Below, piece after piece: positions 6,649-15,180 of a DNA stretch of 56,916 bases. Under the pieces are notes generated by a model. That model was given only the letters and a program-made list of their open reading frames with translations, was not told the DNA's origin and made no database searches. Position 1 is the stretch's first letter. Each line of letters starts with the position of its first letter. Source of the stretch: Oscillospiraceae bacterium (GTDB lineage Bacteria > Bacillota > Clostridia > Oscillospirales > Oscillospiraceae); assembly GCA_017445385.1 (NCBI GenBank), contig JAFSUG010000020.1, forward strand, positions 1-56,916, read 5' to 3'. Made by a program: the position numbers and the translations under genes.

Positions 6649-7485
6649 GTGAAAACTGTGTTAATTGCCGGAGCAAGCTCCGGAATCGGCTTTGAAGCAG
6701 CAAAGCTCTTTTTGAAAAATGGATGGCGCGTTCTTGCCGGCGCGAGAAACCAAACGCGCATGCAGCCACTTGCGGAGCTCGGCGCGGAGATTTTCCCGCT
6801 TGACGTTTGCGATGCGCAAAGCTGCAAAGATGCCGCCGCGCGATGCGATCGGATCGACGTGCTTGTAAACTGCGCAGGGTACGGGCAGTACGGCCCGATC
6901 GAATGCGTGAAAGAGGAAGACGCGAAGCGGCAGATGGATACAAACGTTTTCGGCATTGTCCGCATGGTGCAGGAGGTCGCGCCGATCATGCGGAAGCAAG
7001 GCAGCGGCAGGATCATCAATATTACGTCCTGCGGCGGCATGGCAACAACGTATCTCGGCGGCTGGTATCACATGAGCAAGTACGCGGCGGAGTCGCTCTG
7101 CGATGCGCTTCGGATGGAGCTTAAGCCGTTCGGCATTCGCGTGATCGCGATTGAACCCGGGCTTGTAAAAACCGGCTGGGAAGCGATCACTGCCGATCAT
7201 TTGGAGCGGGCAGGGGAAGGCACCGTTTATGAAGCGGACTGCAAAACGGTTGCCGCGGTTTACAGAGCCGCCGCATCGTGGGACGCCGTTACAAAGCCGG
7301 AAACGGCTGCGAAAAAGATTTACTGCGCGGCAACGGCAGCGCATCCGAAAGCGCGGTATCTGTTCGGCTTCGGCGGGCGTGCGCTCGTTGCGGCGAGAAG
7401 GCTTCTATCAGCCGGAATTTATGACGCTGTCATGCGCAAAATGTTCGGACTTAAGGTAACGAAAAAACTATCCGGAACGGCTTGA
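6649..7485 (+). CDS. Short-chain dehydrogenase/reductase (SDR)
   Basis: 278 residues of a classical SDR oxidoreductase. The N-terminal dinucleotide loop is AGASSGIG (residues about 7-14), VNCAGYG replaces the usual NNAG, NITSCGG provides the catalytic Ser, and WYHMSKYAAES gives the Tyr-x-x-x-Lys pair. The C-terminus is longer and hydrophobic, as in SDRs acting on lipidic substrates, but the substrate is unknown. GTG 6649 is chosen because GAGG lies about 9 bases upstream and the product then starts directly at the first Rossmann strand. It is a single gene between the divergent MBOAT operon and the thiamine unit. Confidence 0.88.
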   Translation: MKTVLIAGASSGIGFEAAKLFLKNGWRVLAGARNQTRMQPLAELGAEIFPLDVCDAQSCKDAAARCDRIDVLVNCAGYGQYGPIECVKEEDAKRQMDTNVFGIVRMVQEVAPIMRKQGSGRIINITSCGGMATTYLGGWYHMSKYAAESLCDALRMELKPFGIRVIAIEPGLVKTGWEAITADHLERAGEGTVYEADCKTVAAVYRAAASWDAVTKPETAAKKIYCAATAAHPKARYLFGFGGRALVAARRLLSAGIYDAVMRKMFGLKVTKKLSGTA

Positions 7486-7530
7486 CTTTTGCGCACTGTT
7501 GCGGTATTTTACTTTCGAAAGCACCACAGC

Positions 7531-7626
7531 TGCATAGCGGGGGTGTCGGCGCGTATGCCGGCTGAGATGGAATGAACGGATTCCGAACCCTTTGACCTGA
7601 TACGGATCATGCCGTCGTAGGGAGCA
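7531..7626 (+). promoter_or_regulatory. TPP riboswitch (THI element)
   Basis: The conserved parts are all present in order: AGCGGGGGTGTC, then GGCTGAGATGG, ACCCTTTGACCTGAT and ATGCCGTCGTAGGGAG. This aptamer binds thiamine pyrophosphate. It lies upstream of thiT and thiN, which confirms the pathway. Confidence 0.97.
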
Positions 7627-7627
7627 T

Positions 7628-7671
7628 ATTAAAAGCGCCATACGATTTGCGTGTGGCGCTTTTAATATTTT
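7628..7671 (+). terminator. Riboswitch expression-platform terminator
   Basis: Stem ATTAAAAGCGCCA pairs with TGGCGCTTTTAAT, closed by an inner ACG/CGT and followed by ATTTT. It directly follows the TPP aptamer and precedes the Shine-Dalgarno site CCGGAGGGG of thiT. TPP binding should favour this hairpin and end transcription early. Confidence 0.9.
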
Positions 7672-7686
7672 GCCGGAGGGGCTACT

Positions 7687-8493
7687 ATGAAAACATCTCG
7701 AAAACTGACCGAAGCAGGCTTGATGCGTGCGCTTTCAACCATCCTGAGCCTGCTGAAGCTCTTTGAGCTTCCGTATGGCGGCAGCATTACGTTCGCTTCT
7801 ATGCTGCCGATGGTGATTTTTGCCTATCGTCACGGCGTGAAATGGGGACTGCTTGCAGGCCTTGCAAACGGCGTGATTCAGATGCTGTTCGGGCTGAACA
7901 ATCTCTCGTACGCAACCTCAGCTGCGGCGGTCGTTGCGATCATCTGCCTGGACTATCTCTTCGCGTTTACGGCTACCGCGATCGGCGCTGCCTTCCGAAA
8001 TGTGAAAAGCAGCGGCGCGGGACTTGCCTACGGCGCGCTTTGCGCGTGCGTGATCCGCTACATTTTCCACGTGATCTCCGGCTGCACCGTTTGGGCAGGG
8101 CTTTCGATCCCGACGCAGGATGCGCTGCTGTATTCGCTTTCTTATAACGCGACGTATATGATCCCGGAAACGATCGTCACGGTTGTAGCCGGCGCGCTGA
8201 TCGGTGGCTCGCTTGATTTCAGAAGCGAAACCTTGAAGCCTGCAAAGAAGGGCTCTTCTGCCGCCGGCAATGCGCTCGGCTGGGCAGCGAGCGCAGCGGC
8301 AATTGCCGCAGTTACGGCAATCGCTGTGATCGTTTTCCCGCATCTGCAAAATGCGGAAAGCGGCGAATTTGACATTACCAGTTTGCGTGCCGTTGACCCT
8401 GTTTCAGTTATCGTGATCGCTGCTGTGGCAGCAGTTGTGATTGCGGCCTGCCTGCTGATCAAAAACAGCAAAACAAAAAAATGCGCTGCTTGA
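7687..8493 (+). CDS. thiT: Energy-coupled thiamine transporter ThiT, with C-terminal extension
   Basis: 268 residues. Residues 1 to about 180 are the ThiT S-component: GLMRALSTILSLLKLFELPYG, ITFASMLPMVIFAYRHGVKWG and the thiamine-pocket region near YSLSYNATYMIPE. S-components bind thiamine and use a shared ECF energy module encoded elsewhere. Ordinary ThiT has about 180-190 residues; here some 80 more carry two extra membrane segments (about 195-217 and 236-258) of unknown role. The gene is under the TPP riboswitch at 7531-7626 and overlaps thiN by 13 bases, so uptake and pyrophosphorylation are co-expressed. Confidence 0.9.
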   Translation: MKTSRKLTEAGLMRALSTILSLLKLFELPYGGSITFASMLPMVIFAYRHGVKWGLLAGLANGVIQMLFGLNNLSYATSAAAVVAIICLDYLFAFTATAIGAAFRNVKSSGAGLAYGALCACVIRYIFHVISGCTVWAGLSIPTQDALLYSLSYNATYMIPETIVTVVAGALIGGSLDFRSETLKPAKKGSSAAGNALGWAASAAAIAAVTAIAVIVFPHLQNAESGEFDITSLRAVDPVSVIVIAAVAAVVIAACLLIKNSKTKKCAA

Positions 8494-9095
8494 TTTTCGG
8501 TGCGCTGCCGATTGATAAGCTGCCCTTTGCGGTAAAAAACGATGATTTCGTGATTGCGGCCGATAAGGGACTTGCAACGGCAAAAGCGCTCGGTGTTCAG
8601 CCGGATTTGATCGTCGGCGATTTTGATTCGCTCGGCTATGCGCCGAGAAGCGAAAACGTTATTCGTTTGAACGTCCGCAAGGACGATACGGACGTCGGCT
8701 ATGCAATCAACCTTGCGTTTGCGCGCGGCTACAGAGATTTTCATATATTTGGTGCGGTTGGCGGCAAGCTGGATCATACGATTGCAAACATCCAGCTTGC
8801 GGCGGATCTCGCCGCCAAGGGCGCAAGCTGCGTGTTTTACGGAGCTTCGGAGCGGTTCACTGTAGTTGAAAACAGTTCACTTGCGCTCTCTGCAAAAAAA
8901 GAAGGGCGCGTTTCCGTATTCTCACTTGCGCCGCGCAGTGAAGGCGTTTCGATCCGCGGCTTATCCTACGGCTGCGACGACGCCGCAATCACGGATCACT
9001 TTCCGATCGGCGTGAGCAATGCGTTTATCGGAAATGAAGCGGAGATCTCCGTAAAAGACGGCAGACTGCTGATTGTTTGGGAGGAGGCGCTCTGA
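8481..9095 (+). CDS. thiN: Thiamine pyrophosphokinase
   Basis: 204 residues. It converts thiamine and ATP to thiamine pyrophosphate and AMP. The family blocks are AADKG near residue 28, LIVGDFDSLG (about 44-53, the metal and ATP site), KDDTDVGYAI (about 73) and GAVGGKLDHTIANI (about 91-104). It overlaps the end of thiT and so depends on the same riboswitch; together they form a thiamine salvage unit. The product ends in the strand RLLIVWEEAL. Confidence 0.95.
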   Translation: MRCLIFGALPIDKLPFAVKNDDFVIAADKGLATAKALGVQPDLIVGDFDSLGYAPRSENVIRLNVRKDDTDVGYAINLAFARGYRDFHIFGAVGGKLDHTIANIQLAADLAAKGASCVFYGASERFTVVENSSLALSAKKEGRVSVFSLAPRSEGVSIRGLSYGCDDAAITDHFPIGVSNAFIGNEAEISVKDGRLLIVWEEAL

Positions 9096-9592
9096 TGCAG
9101 GCGCAAACGCTCGACCATTCGGCTTTCGGACCGTTCTATCGCACCGATTCGGAAATCTTGATCCTCGGCAGTTTCCCATCTGTAAAATCGCGCGAAGAAA
9201 AGTTCTTTTACGGTCACCCACAAAACCGCTTTTGGCGCGTGATTGCTGCGGTTTTCGGCGCGGAAGCACCGGAAACCATTGCGGAGAAAACCGCTTTTTT
9301 GGTGCAGCACAAGATCGCGCTTTACGATGTAATCGAACGCTGTACGATCGTCGGATCGAGCGACAGCTCGATCCGCGACGTTACGGCGGCGGATATACGC
9401 CCGATCCTGCAAGATAGCAAAGTGGATCGCGTATTTTGCAACGGTGCAACGGCGCATAAACTCTATGAAAAATACATACTGCCGGTTTGCGGCGTGGAAG
9501 CGGAAAAGCTGCCGTCCACAAGTCCTGCGAACGCGGCGTGGTCGCTTGCGCGATTGATCGCTGCCTGGGAAGAAGCAATCAAAAACGACTGA
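9095..9592 (+). CDS. DNA-deoxyinosine glycosylase (UDG superfamily)
   Basis: 165 residues of the uracil-DNA glycosylase fold. Motif A-like ILILGSFPSVKSREEKFFYG is followed by HPQNRFWRV, and the C-terminal motif is LPSTSPANAAW. This combination is that of the family annotated as DNA-deoxyinosine (hypoxanthine) glycosylases, which start base excision repair of deaminated adenine. ATG 9095 shares its A with the thiN stop TGA and lies behind GAGGAGG, so it is translationally coupled to thiN although it does not belong to thiamine metabolism. A palindromic terminator follows. Confidence 0.82.
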   Translation: MQAQTLDHSAFGPFYRTDSEILILGSFPSVKSREEKFFYGHPQNRFWRVIAAVFGAEAPETIAEKTAFLVQHKIALYDVIERCTIVGSSDSSIRDVTAADIRPILQDSKVDRVFCNGATAHKLYEKYILPVCGVEAEKLPSTSPANAAWSLARLIAAWEEAIKND

Positions 9593-9615
9593 CTCGCAAT
9601 TGCGAGTCAGTCGTT
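9584..9615. terminator. Loopless palindromic bidirectional terminator
   Basis: A perfect 32-bp palindrome, AACGACTGACTCGCAA joined to its own complement, between the convergent glycosylase and malQ genes. It can serve both. Confidence 0.75.
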
Positions 9616-9620
9616 ATTTG

Positions 9621-11126
9621 TTAAACGGTCGGCGCCGGCTTCACGCGCTCGGTTCTGCCGTAGATGTAGGCAAGCTCCTCCATCTTTTTCGCAAGACCGC
9701 TTGGAATCTGCCCGGGTTTGAGCCGCCACTGCCAGTTGCCGGACGGAATGCCGGGCGTGTTGATGCGCGCCTCCGCGCCGAGCCCGAGGTAGTCCTGAAG
9801 CTGTGCAATGAATAGATTTGCAACGGAGGAAAGACCGCCGCGCAGGATACCCCAATGGAAGCCTTCCGTTTTATTTAAGCCGAGATACTTTTCCGCAAAG
9901 GCAATGTCGTCGGGATTTGCTTCATCCTTCCATGCCATAAGCGGCGCGTTATCATGCGTGCCGGCGTAGCAGACGCACTCCGGCTCATAGGCGTGCGGCA
10001 GGTATTTGCTCGGCTCACGCGAATCGAACGCAAATTCGAGCACCTTCATGCCGGGAAGACCCGAATCCTTCAGCAGCTTATGCACGTCCGGCGTGAGCAT
10101 GCCGAGGTCTTCCGCGATAAACTGCATATCGTAAAACCATGAGGTCAGCACGCCGATCAGGTCCATGCCGGGACCTTTGACCCAGCGGCCGATTTTTGCG
10201 GTGGGCTCACCGTAGGGGACTGCCCAGTAGCTTTCAAACGCGCGGAAATGATCGATACGCAGAACGTCATACAGCCGCCGTGCGCCGTCTACGCGGCGAA
10301 TCCACCAGCCGAAGCCGTTTTTCCGCATGGCGTCCCAATCGTATAGGGGGTTGCCCCAAAGCTGCCCATCTTCGTTGAAGTAATCGGGCGGCACGCCGGC
10401 AACCTCAATCGGCTGATTCTGCGAATCGAGGAGGAACATTTCCGGCTCCGCCCAAACGTCAGCCGAGTCCATCGCAACGTAAATCGGCAGATCGCCGATG
10501 ATGCCGATGCCTTGCTCGTGCGCGTAATCACGGAAAAGATCCCATTGCGTGAAAAACAGATATTGAATGTAGATAAAAAGACGGATATCGTCTTCCAGCA
10601 GCTTTGTGTACCGCGCCACTGCTTCGGGTTTGCGAAGACGGATGTCTTCGTCCCAATCGTACCAGGGCTTCATGGAGAAATGGCGTTTGAGCGCCATAAA
10701 GAGCGCGTAATCGCGCAGCCAGCCCTGGTTCGCCTCGATAAACGCGGATACGGCGATCTCATCACGCTTCCAGCCGCGATCCGCCGCGATTTTCAAAACG
10801 GAAAAGCGGCTGCGGTAGAGCGCTTCGTAATCGATGCGCGCAGGATCGCTGCCCCAGTCAATATTCTTATATTCGGACGGCTTCAGCAACCCGTCTTCCT
10901 CCAGCATTTCAAGGTCGATCAGATAGGGGTTGCCGGCGTAGGTGGAAAGGCTTTGATAAGGAGAATCGCCGTAGCTCGTCGGCCCAACGGGCAGAATCTG
11001 CCACCAGGACTGCCCGGCTTTCTTCAGAAAATCGATAAACGCATAAGCGGCTTTGCCAAGTGTTCCGATGCCGTTGGGCGACGGCAGGGAAGCGATCGGC
11101 AGCAATACGCCGCAGCTTCGTTTCAT
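9621..11126 (-). CDS. malQ: 4-alpha-glucanotransferase (amylomaltase, GH77)
   Basis: 501 residues, standard for bacterial amylomaltase. It moves alpha-1,4-glucan segments between oligosaccharides during maltodextrin and glycogen metabolism in the cytoplasm. Typical blocks: GVLLPIASLPSPNGIGTLG at the N-terminus, WWQILPVGPTSYGDSPYQS, IIGDLPIYVAMDSADVW, LRIDHFRAFESYWAVP with the catalytic Asp, and FIAEDLGMLTPDV with the acid/base Glu. The start is ATG 11124-11126, with GAGGTG 8 bases upstream; the open frame runs further back through rplS but that part is meaningless. It stands alone, divergent from rplS. Confidence 0.95.
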   Translation of the reverse strand: MKRSCGVLLPIASLPSPNGIGTLGKAAYAFIDFLKKAGQSWWQILPVGPTSYGDSPYQSLSTYAGNPYLIDLEMLEEDGLLKPSEYKNIDWGSDPARIDYEALYRSRFSVLKIAADRGWKRDEIAVSAFIEANQGWLRDYALFMALKRHFSMKPWYDWDEDIRLRKPEAVARYTKLLEDDIRLFIYIQYLFFTQWDLFRDYAHEQGIGIIGDLPIYVAMDSADVWAEPEMFLLDSQNQPIEVAGVPPDYFNEDGQLWGNPLYDWDAMRKNGFGWWIRRVDGARRLYDVLRIDHFRAFESYWAVPYGEPTAKIGRWVKGPGMDLIGVLTSWFYDMQFIAEDLGMLTPDVHKLLKDSGLPGMKVLEFAFDSREPSKYLPHAYEPECVCYAGTHDNAPLMAWKDEANPDDIAFAEKYLGLNKTEGFHWGILRGGLSSVANLFIAQLQDYLGLGAEARINTPGIPSGNWQWRLKPGQIPSGLAKKMEELAYIYGRTERVKPAPTV

Positions 11127-11207
11127 ATAAATCACCTCGAAAACCAATATATCGGGTTGAAGGAGAAAAGTCAATTCGAAGGAATTTGAAAAAAGTGAAA
11201 ATAATGC

Positions 11208-11236
11208 TTGATTTTTGGGAAAACGCATGATAGAAT
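11208..11236 (+). promoter_or_regulatory. rplS promoter
   Basis: TTGATT (11208-11213) and TAGAAT (11231-11236) with a 17-base spacer, followed by an untranslated leader of about 80 bases before rplS. Confidence 0.7.
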
Positions 11237-11244
11237 ACCATAGT

Positions 11245-11305
11245 CTGCGAAACAAAGAGTGGTCCTCTGCCATCAATGCGCAAGCTGCGCGGCATGAACA
11301 CCTGA
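11245..11305 (+). promoter_or_regulatory. Possible L19 autoregulatory leader
   Basis: The rplS leader contains a bulged hairpin: TGCC and GCGCA on the 5' side pair with TGCGC and GGCA on the 3' side (about 11268-11294), just upstream of the Shine-Dalgarno site AAGGAGG. Firmicutes often have an L19-binding leader here. I cannot match it to the published consensus by eye. Confidence 0.35.
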
Positions 11306-11324
11306 ATTTAAGGAGGACAAAATT

Positions 11325-11666
11325 ATGGATCTGATGCAGGCTTTGACCAGCCAATACATGAAGCCCGAACTGCCGCAGTTCGCCATCGGCGATACTGTTC
11401 GCGTTCACGTGAAGATCAAAGAAGGCTCCCGTGAGAGAATCCAGGCCTTCGAAGGCACCGTAATCGCCAGAAAGCACGGCGGTATCGAAGAGACGATCAC
11501 CGTTCGCCGCATTTCTTACGGCGTTGGCTGCGAGAAGGTCTTCCCGCTGCATGGCCCGAACGTTGTAGATATCGAAGTTGTTCGCCGCGGTAAAGTCCGC
11601 AGAGCGAAGCTCTACTATCTGCGCGGCCGTATGGGCAAGGCGGCAAAGGTTCGCGAAAAAGTTTAA
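11325..11666 (+). CDS. rplS: 50S ribosomal protein L19
   Basis: 113 residues, normal length. It begins [13 protein letters not shown] and shows the family blocks [31 protein letters not shown] and the Arg/Lys-rich end [20 protein letters not shown]. The protein sits at the 30S/50S interface. Strong AAGGAGG Shine-Dalgarno site 8 bases before the ATG. In many Firmicutes rplS is followed by lepB and rbgA as here, but a terminator separates them in this window. Confidence 0.98.
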   Translation: MDLMQALTSQYMKPELPQFAIGDTVRVHVKIKEGSRERIQAFEGTVIARKHGGIEETITVRRISYGVGCEKVFPLHGPNVVDIEVVRRGKVRRAKLYYLRGRMGKAAKVREKV

Positions 11667-11678
11667 TTCTTCGCGCAA

Positions 11679-11712
11679 GAAAGAGGGAACCGTTCGGTTC
11701 CCTCTTTCTTTT
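11679..11712 (+). terminator. rplS terminator
   Basis: Stem GAAAGAGGGAACCG / CGGTTCCCTCTTTC with a TT loop region, followed by TTTT. Confidence 0.85.
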
Positions 11713-11782
11713 GAAAAAACACTTTTCTTACGCTGCTTTACAGTGTATAATATAGAAAACGAACGGAAAGCGAGGGAAGGAA

Positions 11783-12415
11783 ATGGATACGGAAGAACGG
11801 ATGGAAATGGAAGAGAAAAGAAACTGGCGTTTTGAGCTTTACGAAACGTTTCACGATTTTGTTTGGATTTTATCAATTGTAACGGTGCTGTTCGTTTTTG
11901 CGATCCGCCTTGTCGGCGTGGACGGCAGCAGCATGTACCCGACGCTTTACGATCACGACTATCTGCTGCTCGCAAGCAACGTGGTCGATTCAAATTACAA
12001 AAACGGCGATATCGTTGTGCTTTCCAAATCGATCCCCGAAGTTCCGCAGCTCGATCAAACGCCGATCGTGAAGCGCGTGATCGCTACGGAGGGGCAGACG
12101 ATCGATATTGATTTTTCAACCGGCAGAGTCTCGGTTGACGGCGAGGTGCTCACCGAGCCGTATATCTATGAGCCGACCTACCGCAACTACGAATACGGCA
12201 TGACCTATCCTGCAACCGTGCCGGAGGGGTGCGTTTTCGTGATGGGCGATAATCGCAACAATTCAACCGATAGCCGCTATGCGCCGATCGGCATGGTGGA
12301 TACGCGCTATATTATGGGTACGGTGCTGTTCCGCATTTTCCCGGGCAGTAACACTGATGCCTATGGCGCAACGACCGGCGGCAGAGATTTTTCGAGAATC
12401 GGTATCGTATCATGA
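11783..12415 (+). CDS. lepB: Signal peptidase I
   Basis: 210 residues. A short cytoplasmic N-terminus is followed by one membrane segment (about 27-46). The catalytic Ser lies in GVDGSSMYPTLYDHDYLL (about 49-66) and the catalytic Lys in PIVKRVIATEGQ (about 93-104); the last box is GDNRNNSTDSR. This is the Firmicute type (SipS-like) that removes signal peptides of exported proteins outside the membrane. A probable -10 TATAAT is at 11746-11751. The stop overlaps the start of rbgA (ATGA), so the two are coupled. Confidence 0.95.
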   Translation: MDTEERMEMEEKRNWRFELYETFHDFVWILSIVTVLFVFAIRLVGVDGSSMYPTLYDHDYLLLASNVVDSNYKNGDIVVLSKSIPEVPQLDQTPIVKRVIATEGQTIDIDFSTGRVSVDGEVLTEPYIYEPTYRNYEYGMTYPATVPEGCVFVMGDNRNNSTDSRYAPIGMVDTRYIMGTVLFRIFPGSNTDAYGATTGGRDFSRIGIVS

Positions 12416-13278
12416 CAGAGCAGATCATTCAGTGGTACCCCGGCCATATGACGAAAACAAGGCGCATGATCGAAAGCGATCTGCGCCTCGTTGACGCTGT
12501 CTGCGAGCTGGTTGACGCGCGTATTCCCATCTCAAGCCGCAACCCGGACATCGACGCGATCTGCGGCGCAAAGCCGCGCATGATCGTGCTGAACCGCATC
12601 GATATGGCGGATCCGGAGATGGTCAGCGCATGGGCGGATTATTTTCAGCAGCGCGGCATGGCAGTTCTGAAAACGGACTGCAAGAGCCGTGCCGGCATCA
12701 ATCGCTTTGTGCCGACCGTTCGGCAGCTTCTGAAAGAAAAACTGGCATCCTACGCCGCAAAAGGGCAAACCGGGCGACCTGTAAAGCTGATGATCGTGGG
12801 CGTTCCGAACGTTGGAAAATCCACGTTTATCAATCAAATTGCCGGACGCAAGGGCGCAAAAGCGGAAAACCGTCCCGGTGTGACGCGCGGAAAGCAGTGG
12901 GTCACGGTGGACAGCGGTCTTCTGCTGCTGGATACGCCGGGAATCCTTTGGCCGAAATTCGATGATCCGCGCGTTGGGCAGCATCTTGCGTTTACCGGCG
13001 CGGTGAAAGACGACGTGCTCGACGTTGAAACGCTTGCATGCGGCCTGATTGAGCTGCTTTGGCAGCGGTATCCGGACGCGCTCAAAACGCGCTTTAAGAT
13101 CGATATGCCCGAAGATGCGGAGGGTTACGCACTGCTTGAAGCGGCAGGCAAGGCGCGCGGATTTCTGGTTTCCGGCGGCGAGATCAACACGGAGCGCACG
13201 GCGCGTGTGCTTTTGGAAGAATACAGAAACTGCAAAATCGGCCGCTTCACACTCGAACGCCCGGAGGAGCTTATATGA
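12412..13278 (+). CDS. rbgA: Ribosome biogenesis GTPase RbgA (YlqF)
   Basis: 288 residues with circularly permuted GTPase motifs: G4 as LNRID (about 62) comes before G1 GVPNVGKST (about 131-139), then the PGVTRGKQW switch region and G3 DTPG (about 177-180). It begins with the diagnostic QWYPGHMTKTRR. RbgA acts late in 50S subunit assembly and drives entry of L16 and partners. It overlaps lepB upstream and rnhB downstream by four bases each, as in the conserved Firmicute cluster. Confidence 0.96.
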   Translation: MTEQIIQWYPGHMTKTRRMIESDLRLVDAVCELVDARIPISSRNPDIDAICGAKPRMIVLNRIDMADPEMVSAWADYFQQRGMAVLKTDCKSRAGINRFVPTVRQLLKEKLASYAAKGQTGRPVKLMIVGVPNVGKSTFINQIAGRKGAKAENRPGVTRGKQWVTVDSGLLLLDTPGILWPKFDDPRVGQHLAFTGAVKDDVLDVETLACGLIELLWQRYPDALKTRFKIDMPEDAEGYALLEAAGKARGFLVSGGEINTERTARVLLEEYRNCKIGRFTLERPEELI

Positions 13279-13883
13279 CGGATTTGTGGGAAATTGAACA
13301 CAGCCTCTATTCGCAGGACGTGCAGACGATCTGCGGCGTTGACGAAGCCGGACGCGGGTCGCTCGCTGGACCTGTATGCGCGGCGGCGGTGATTTTGCCG
13401 CGCGATTGCGAGATCGAGGGCTTGAACGATTCGAAAAAGCTTTCCGATGCAAAGCGGAGAGCGCTGTTTCCTGTGATCTGCGAAAAGGCAATTGCCTATG
13501 GGATCGGCTGGGCAAGCGAACAGGAGATCGATGAGATCAACATTCTGCAGGCGACCTTTCTTGCCATGCAGCGCGCGCTCGATGCGCTGCGCGTTCGCCC
13601 GGATCTTGCGCTGATCGACGGTAATCGCGCGAAGGATTTCGGCTTGCCCGTTCAGACGGTTGTGAAAGGGGACAGCCGCAGCGCGAATATTGCGGCGGCG
13701 TCGGTTCTGGCAAAGGTTTCGCGTGACAACGTGATGGATCAGATGGCAAAGGAGTATCCGCAATATGGCTTCGAAGTCCACAAAGGATATGGAACGAAAC
13801 GCCATTATGATGCGCTGCGGGAGTTCGGCGCAAGCCCGATTCACCGCAAGACGTTCTTAAAGAAGTTCTATGGACAGCCGTAA
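13275..13883 (+). CDS. rnhB: Ribonuclease HII
   Basis: 202 residues. Removes RNA from RNA-DNA hybrids, including single misinserted ribonucleotides. The catalytic Asp-Glu pair is in CGVDEAGRGSLAGPV (about 21-35). LNDSKKLS, the central Asp in LALIDGN, and KGDSRSANIAAASVLAKVSRD follow, and HKGYGTKRHYDAL ends the catalytic core. Starts with a four-base overlap with rbgA and itself overlaps yraN by 14 bases. Confidence 0.97.
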   Translation: MTDLWEIEHSLYSQDVQTICGVDEAGRGSLAGPVCAAAVILPRDCEIEGLNDSKKLSDAKRRALFPVICEKAIAYGIGWASEQEIDEINILQATFLAMQRALDALRVRPDLALIDGNRAKDFGLPVQTVVKGDSRSANIAAASVLAKVSRDNVMDQMAKEYPQYGFEVHKGYGTKRHYDALREFGASPIHRKTFLKKFYGQP

Positions 13884-14232
13884 GCTGACGGGCGCATGGG
13901 GCGAGGCGACTGCCGCGGCGTATTTGCGAAAGCATCGCTATACGATTGTTGACTGCAACTACACCTCGCGCCTTGGCGAGATCGATTTGATTGCGACAAA
14001 CAGGCGCTATCTCGTATTTGTTGAGGTGAAGCTTCGCGCGGACGACAGTCACGGCGCTGCGCGCGAATTTGTAACGCCCGATAAGCAGCGCAAGATCAAG
14101 CAGACCGCAATGCTGTATCTATCTACGCACGATACGCAGCTGCAGCCGCGCTTTGACGTAATAGAGATCTATGCGCCGGATGGAATGCAAACCAAAAGAC
14201 CGAAAATCAAGCATTGGAGTGATGCATTTTGA
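13870..14232 (+). CDS. YraN family protein (UPF0102), predicted endonuclease
   Basis: 120 residues. The PD-(D/E)xK-type nuclease core is visible: GAWGEATAAAYLRKH at the N-terminus, then SRLGEIDLIA with catalytic Glu/Asp, and FVEVKLR with Glu-x-Lys. Its biological role is not settled, but it is nearly always next to rnhB, as here, which suggests a function in DNA or RNA processing. It overlaps both neighbours. Confidence 0.92.
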   Translation: MDSRKLTGAWGEATAAAYLRKHRYTIVDCNYTSRLGEIDLIATNRRYLVFVEVKLRADDSHGAAREFVTPDKQRKIKQTAMLYLSTHDTQLQPRFDVIEIYAPDGMQTKRPKIKHWSDAF

Positions 14233-15179
14233 AAAACTTTTCTTATTTTGACGCCCATTGTGATACGGCGTTGGAGCTTTGGCTGAACGGTCAGCATTTA
14301 ACCGAGCCAACGCGCCATATCAATTTACAGCGCGCGAAAAATCTCGGTAACTATGCGCAGTTTTTCGCTTACTGCACCTGCTGGTATGATAAGAAAACGC
14401 CGGTTGAGCAGTACAAAGAGGGACTTGCATATTTCAAAAATGAGATCGCTGCGCATTCGGATGCGGCAGCGCTTTGCGGCTCGCGCGCGGAAGTGGAAGC
14501 GGCATGGAAGCAGGGAAAGCTTGCTGCGATCGTTGCAATCGAGGGCGCGGAAGCGATTGATTGCGATCCGGGCCGCTTGGAGGAAGCCGCGCAGGACGGC
14601 GTTCGCATGATTACCTTAACATGGAACCATGAAAACGCGCTCGGCGGCTCGCACATTACGGGCAGTGGCCTGACGGCGCAGGGGCGAGAATTCGTGCGCC
14701 GCGCCCAAAAGCTCGGTATCATCGTTGATTTGAGCCACAGCTCGGAGCGCGTGTTCTACGACGTTTGCGAAATTGCGGAAAAGCCGATCGTAGCGAGCCA
14801 TTCCAACAGCCGCTTCGGCAAGGCGCACAGCCGCAACCTTTCGGATGATCAGTTCCGCTGCCTTGTTGCGCTGAACGGCTGCGCCGGACTGAACCTTTTC
14901 CCGGAATTTTTAAGCAAACGCAAGGTTGTTGGCATCGAGCGTGCTTTGCGCCACGTGAACCGCTGGCTGGAGCTTGGCGGCGACGGCAATATCTGCCTCG
15001 GCGGCGATTGGGACGGCGTTTCCGAACTGCCCGTAGACGTTGACGGCGTAGATTCCTGGCTGAAGCTTCCGCCGCTGCTCGCCGATGCCGGCATCTCGGA
15101 GGACGTAATCGACCGCATGACATCCGGAACGCTGCTGCGAGTGATGGATGACTGCGGCGCAAAGGACTTGGAGCGCTAA
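14229..15179 (+). CDS. Membrane dipeptidase family (peptidase M19)
   Basis: 316 residues of the renal-dipeptidase fold. Zinc ligands: FDAHCDTAL at the N-terminus (His-x-Asp), the bridging Glu in AIEGAEAI, and the two His in VDLSHSSER and IVASHSNSR. It ends in the domain with GGDWDGV. The enzyme splits dipeptides, in bacteria often D-amino-acid-containing ones, in the cytoplasm; no signal peptide is present. Translationally coupled to yraN by a 4-base overlap. Confidence 0.92.
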   Translation: MKNFSYFDAHCDTALELWLNGQHLTEPTRHINLQRAKNLGNYAQFFAYCTCWYDKKTPVEQYKEGLAYFKNEIAAHSDAAALCGSRAEVEAAWKQGKLAAIVAIEGAEAIDCDPGRLEEAAQDGVRMITLTWNHENALGGSHITGSGLTAQGREFVRRAQKLGIIVDLSHSSERVFYDVCEIAEKPIVASHSNSRFGKAHSRNLSDDQFRCLVALNGCAGLNLFPEFLSKRKVVGIERALRHVNRWLELGGDGNICLGGDWDGVSELPVDVDGVDSWLKLPPLLADAGISEDVIDRMTSGTLLRVMDDCGAKDLER

Positions 15180-15180
15180 A

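Noticed and set aside
11127-11993. Large N-terminal extension of malQ in the same frame
   Set aside because: It is antisense to rplS and lepB, the family starts at the ATG at 11126, and a good Shine-Dalgarno site lies there.
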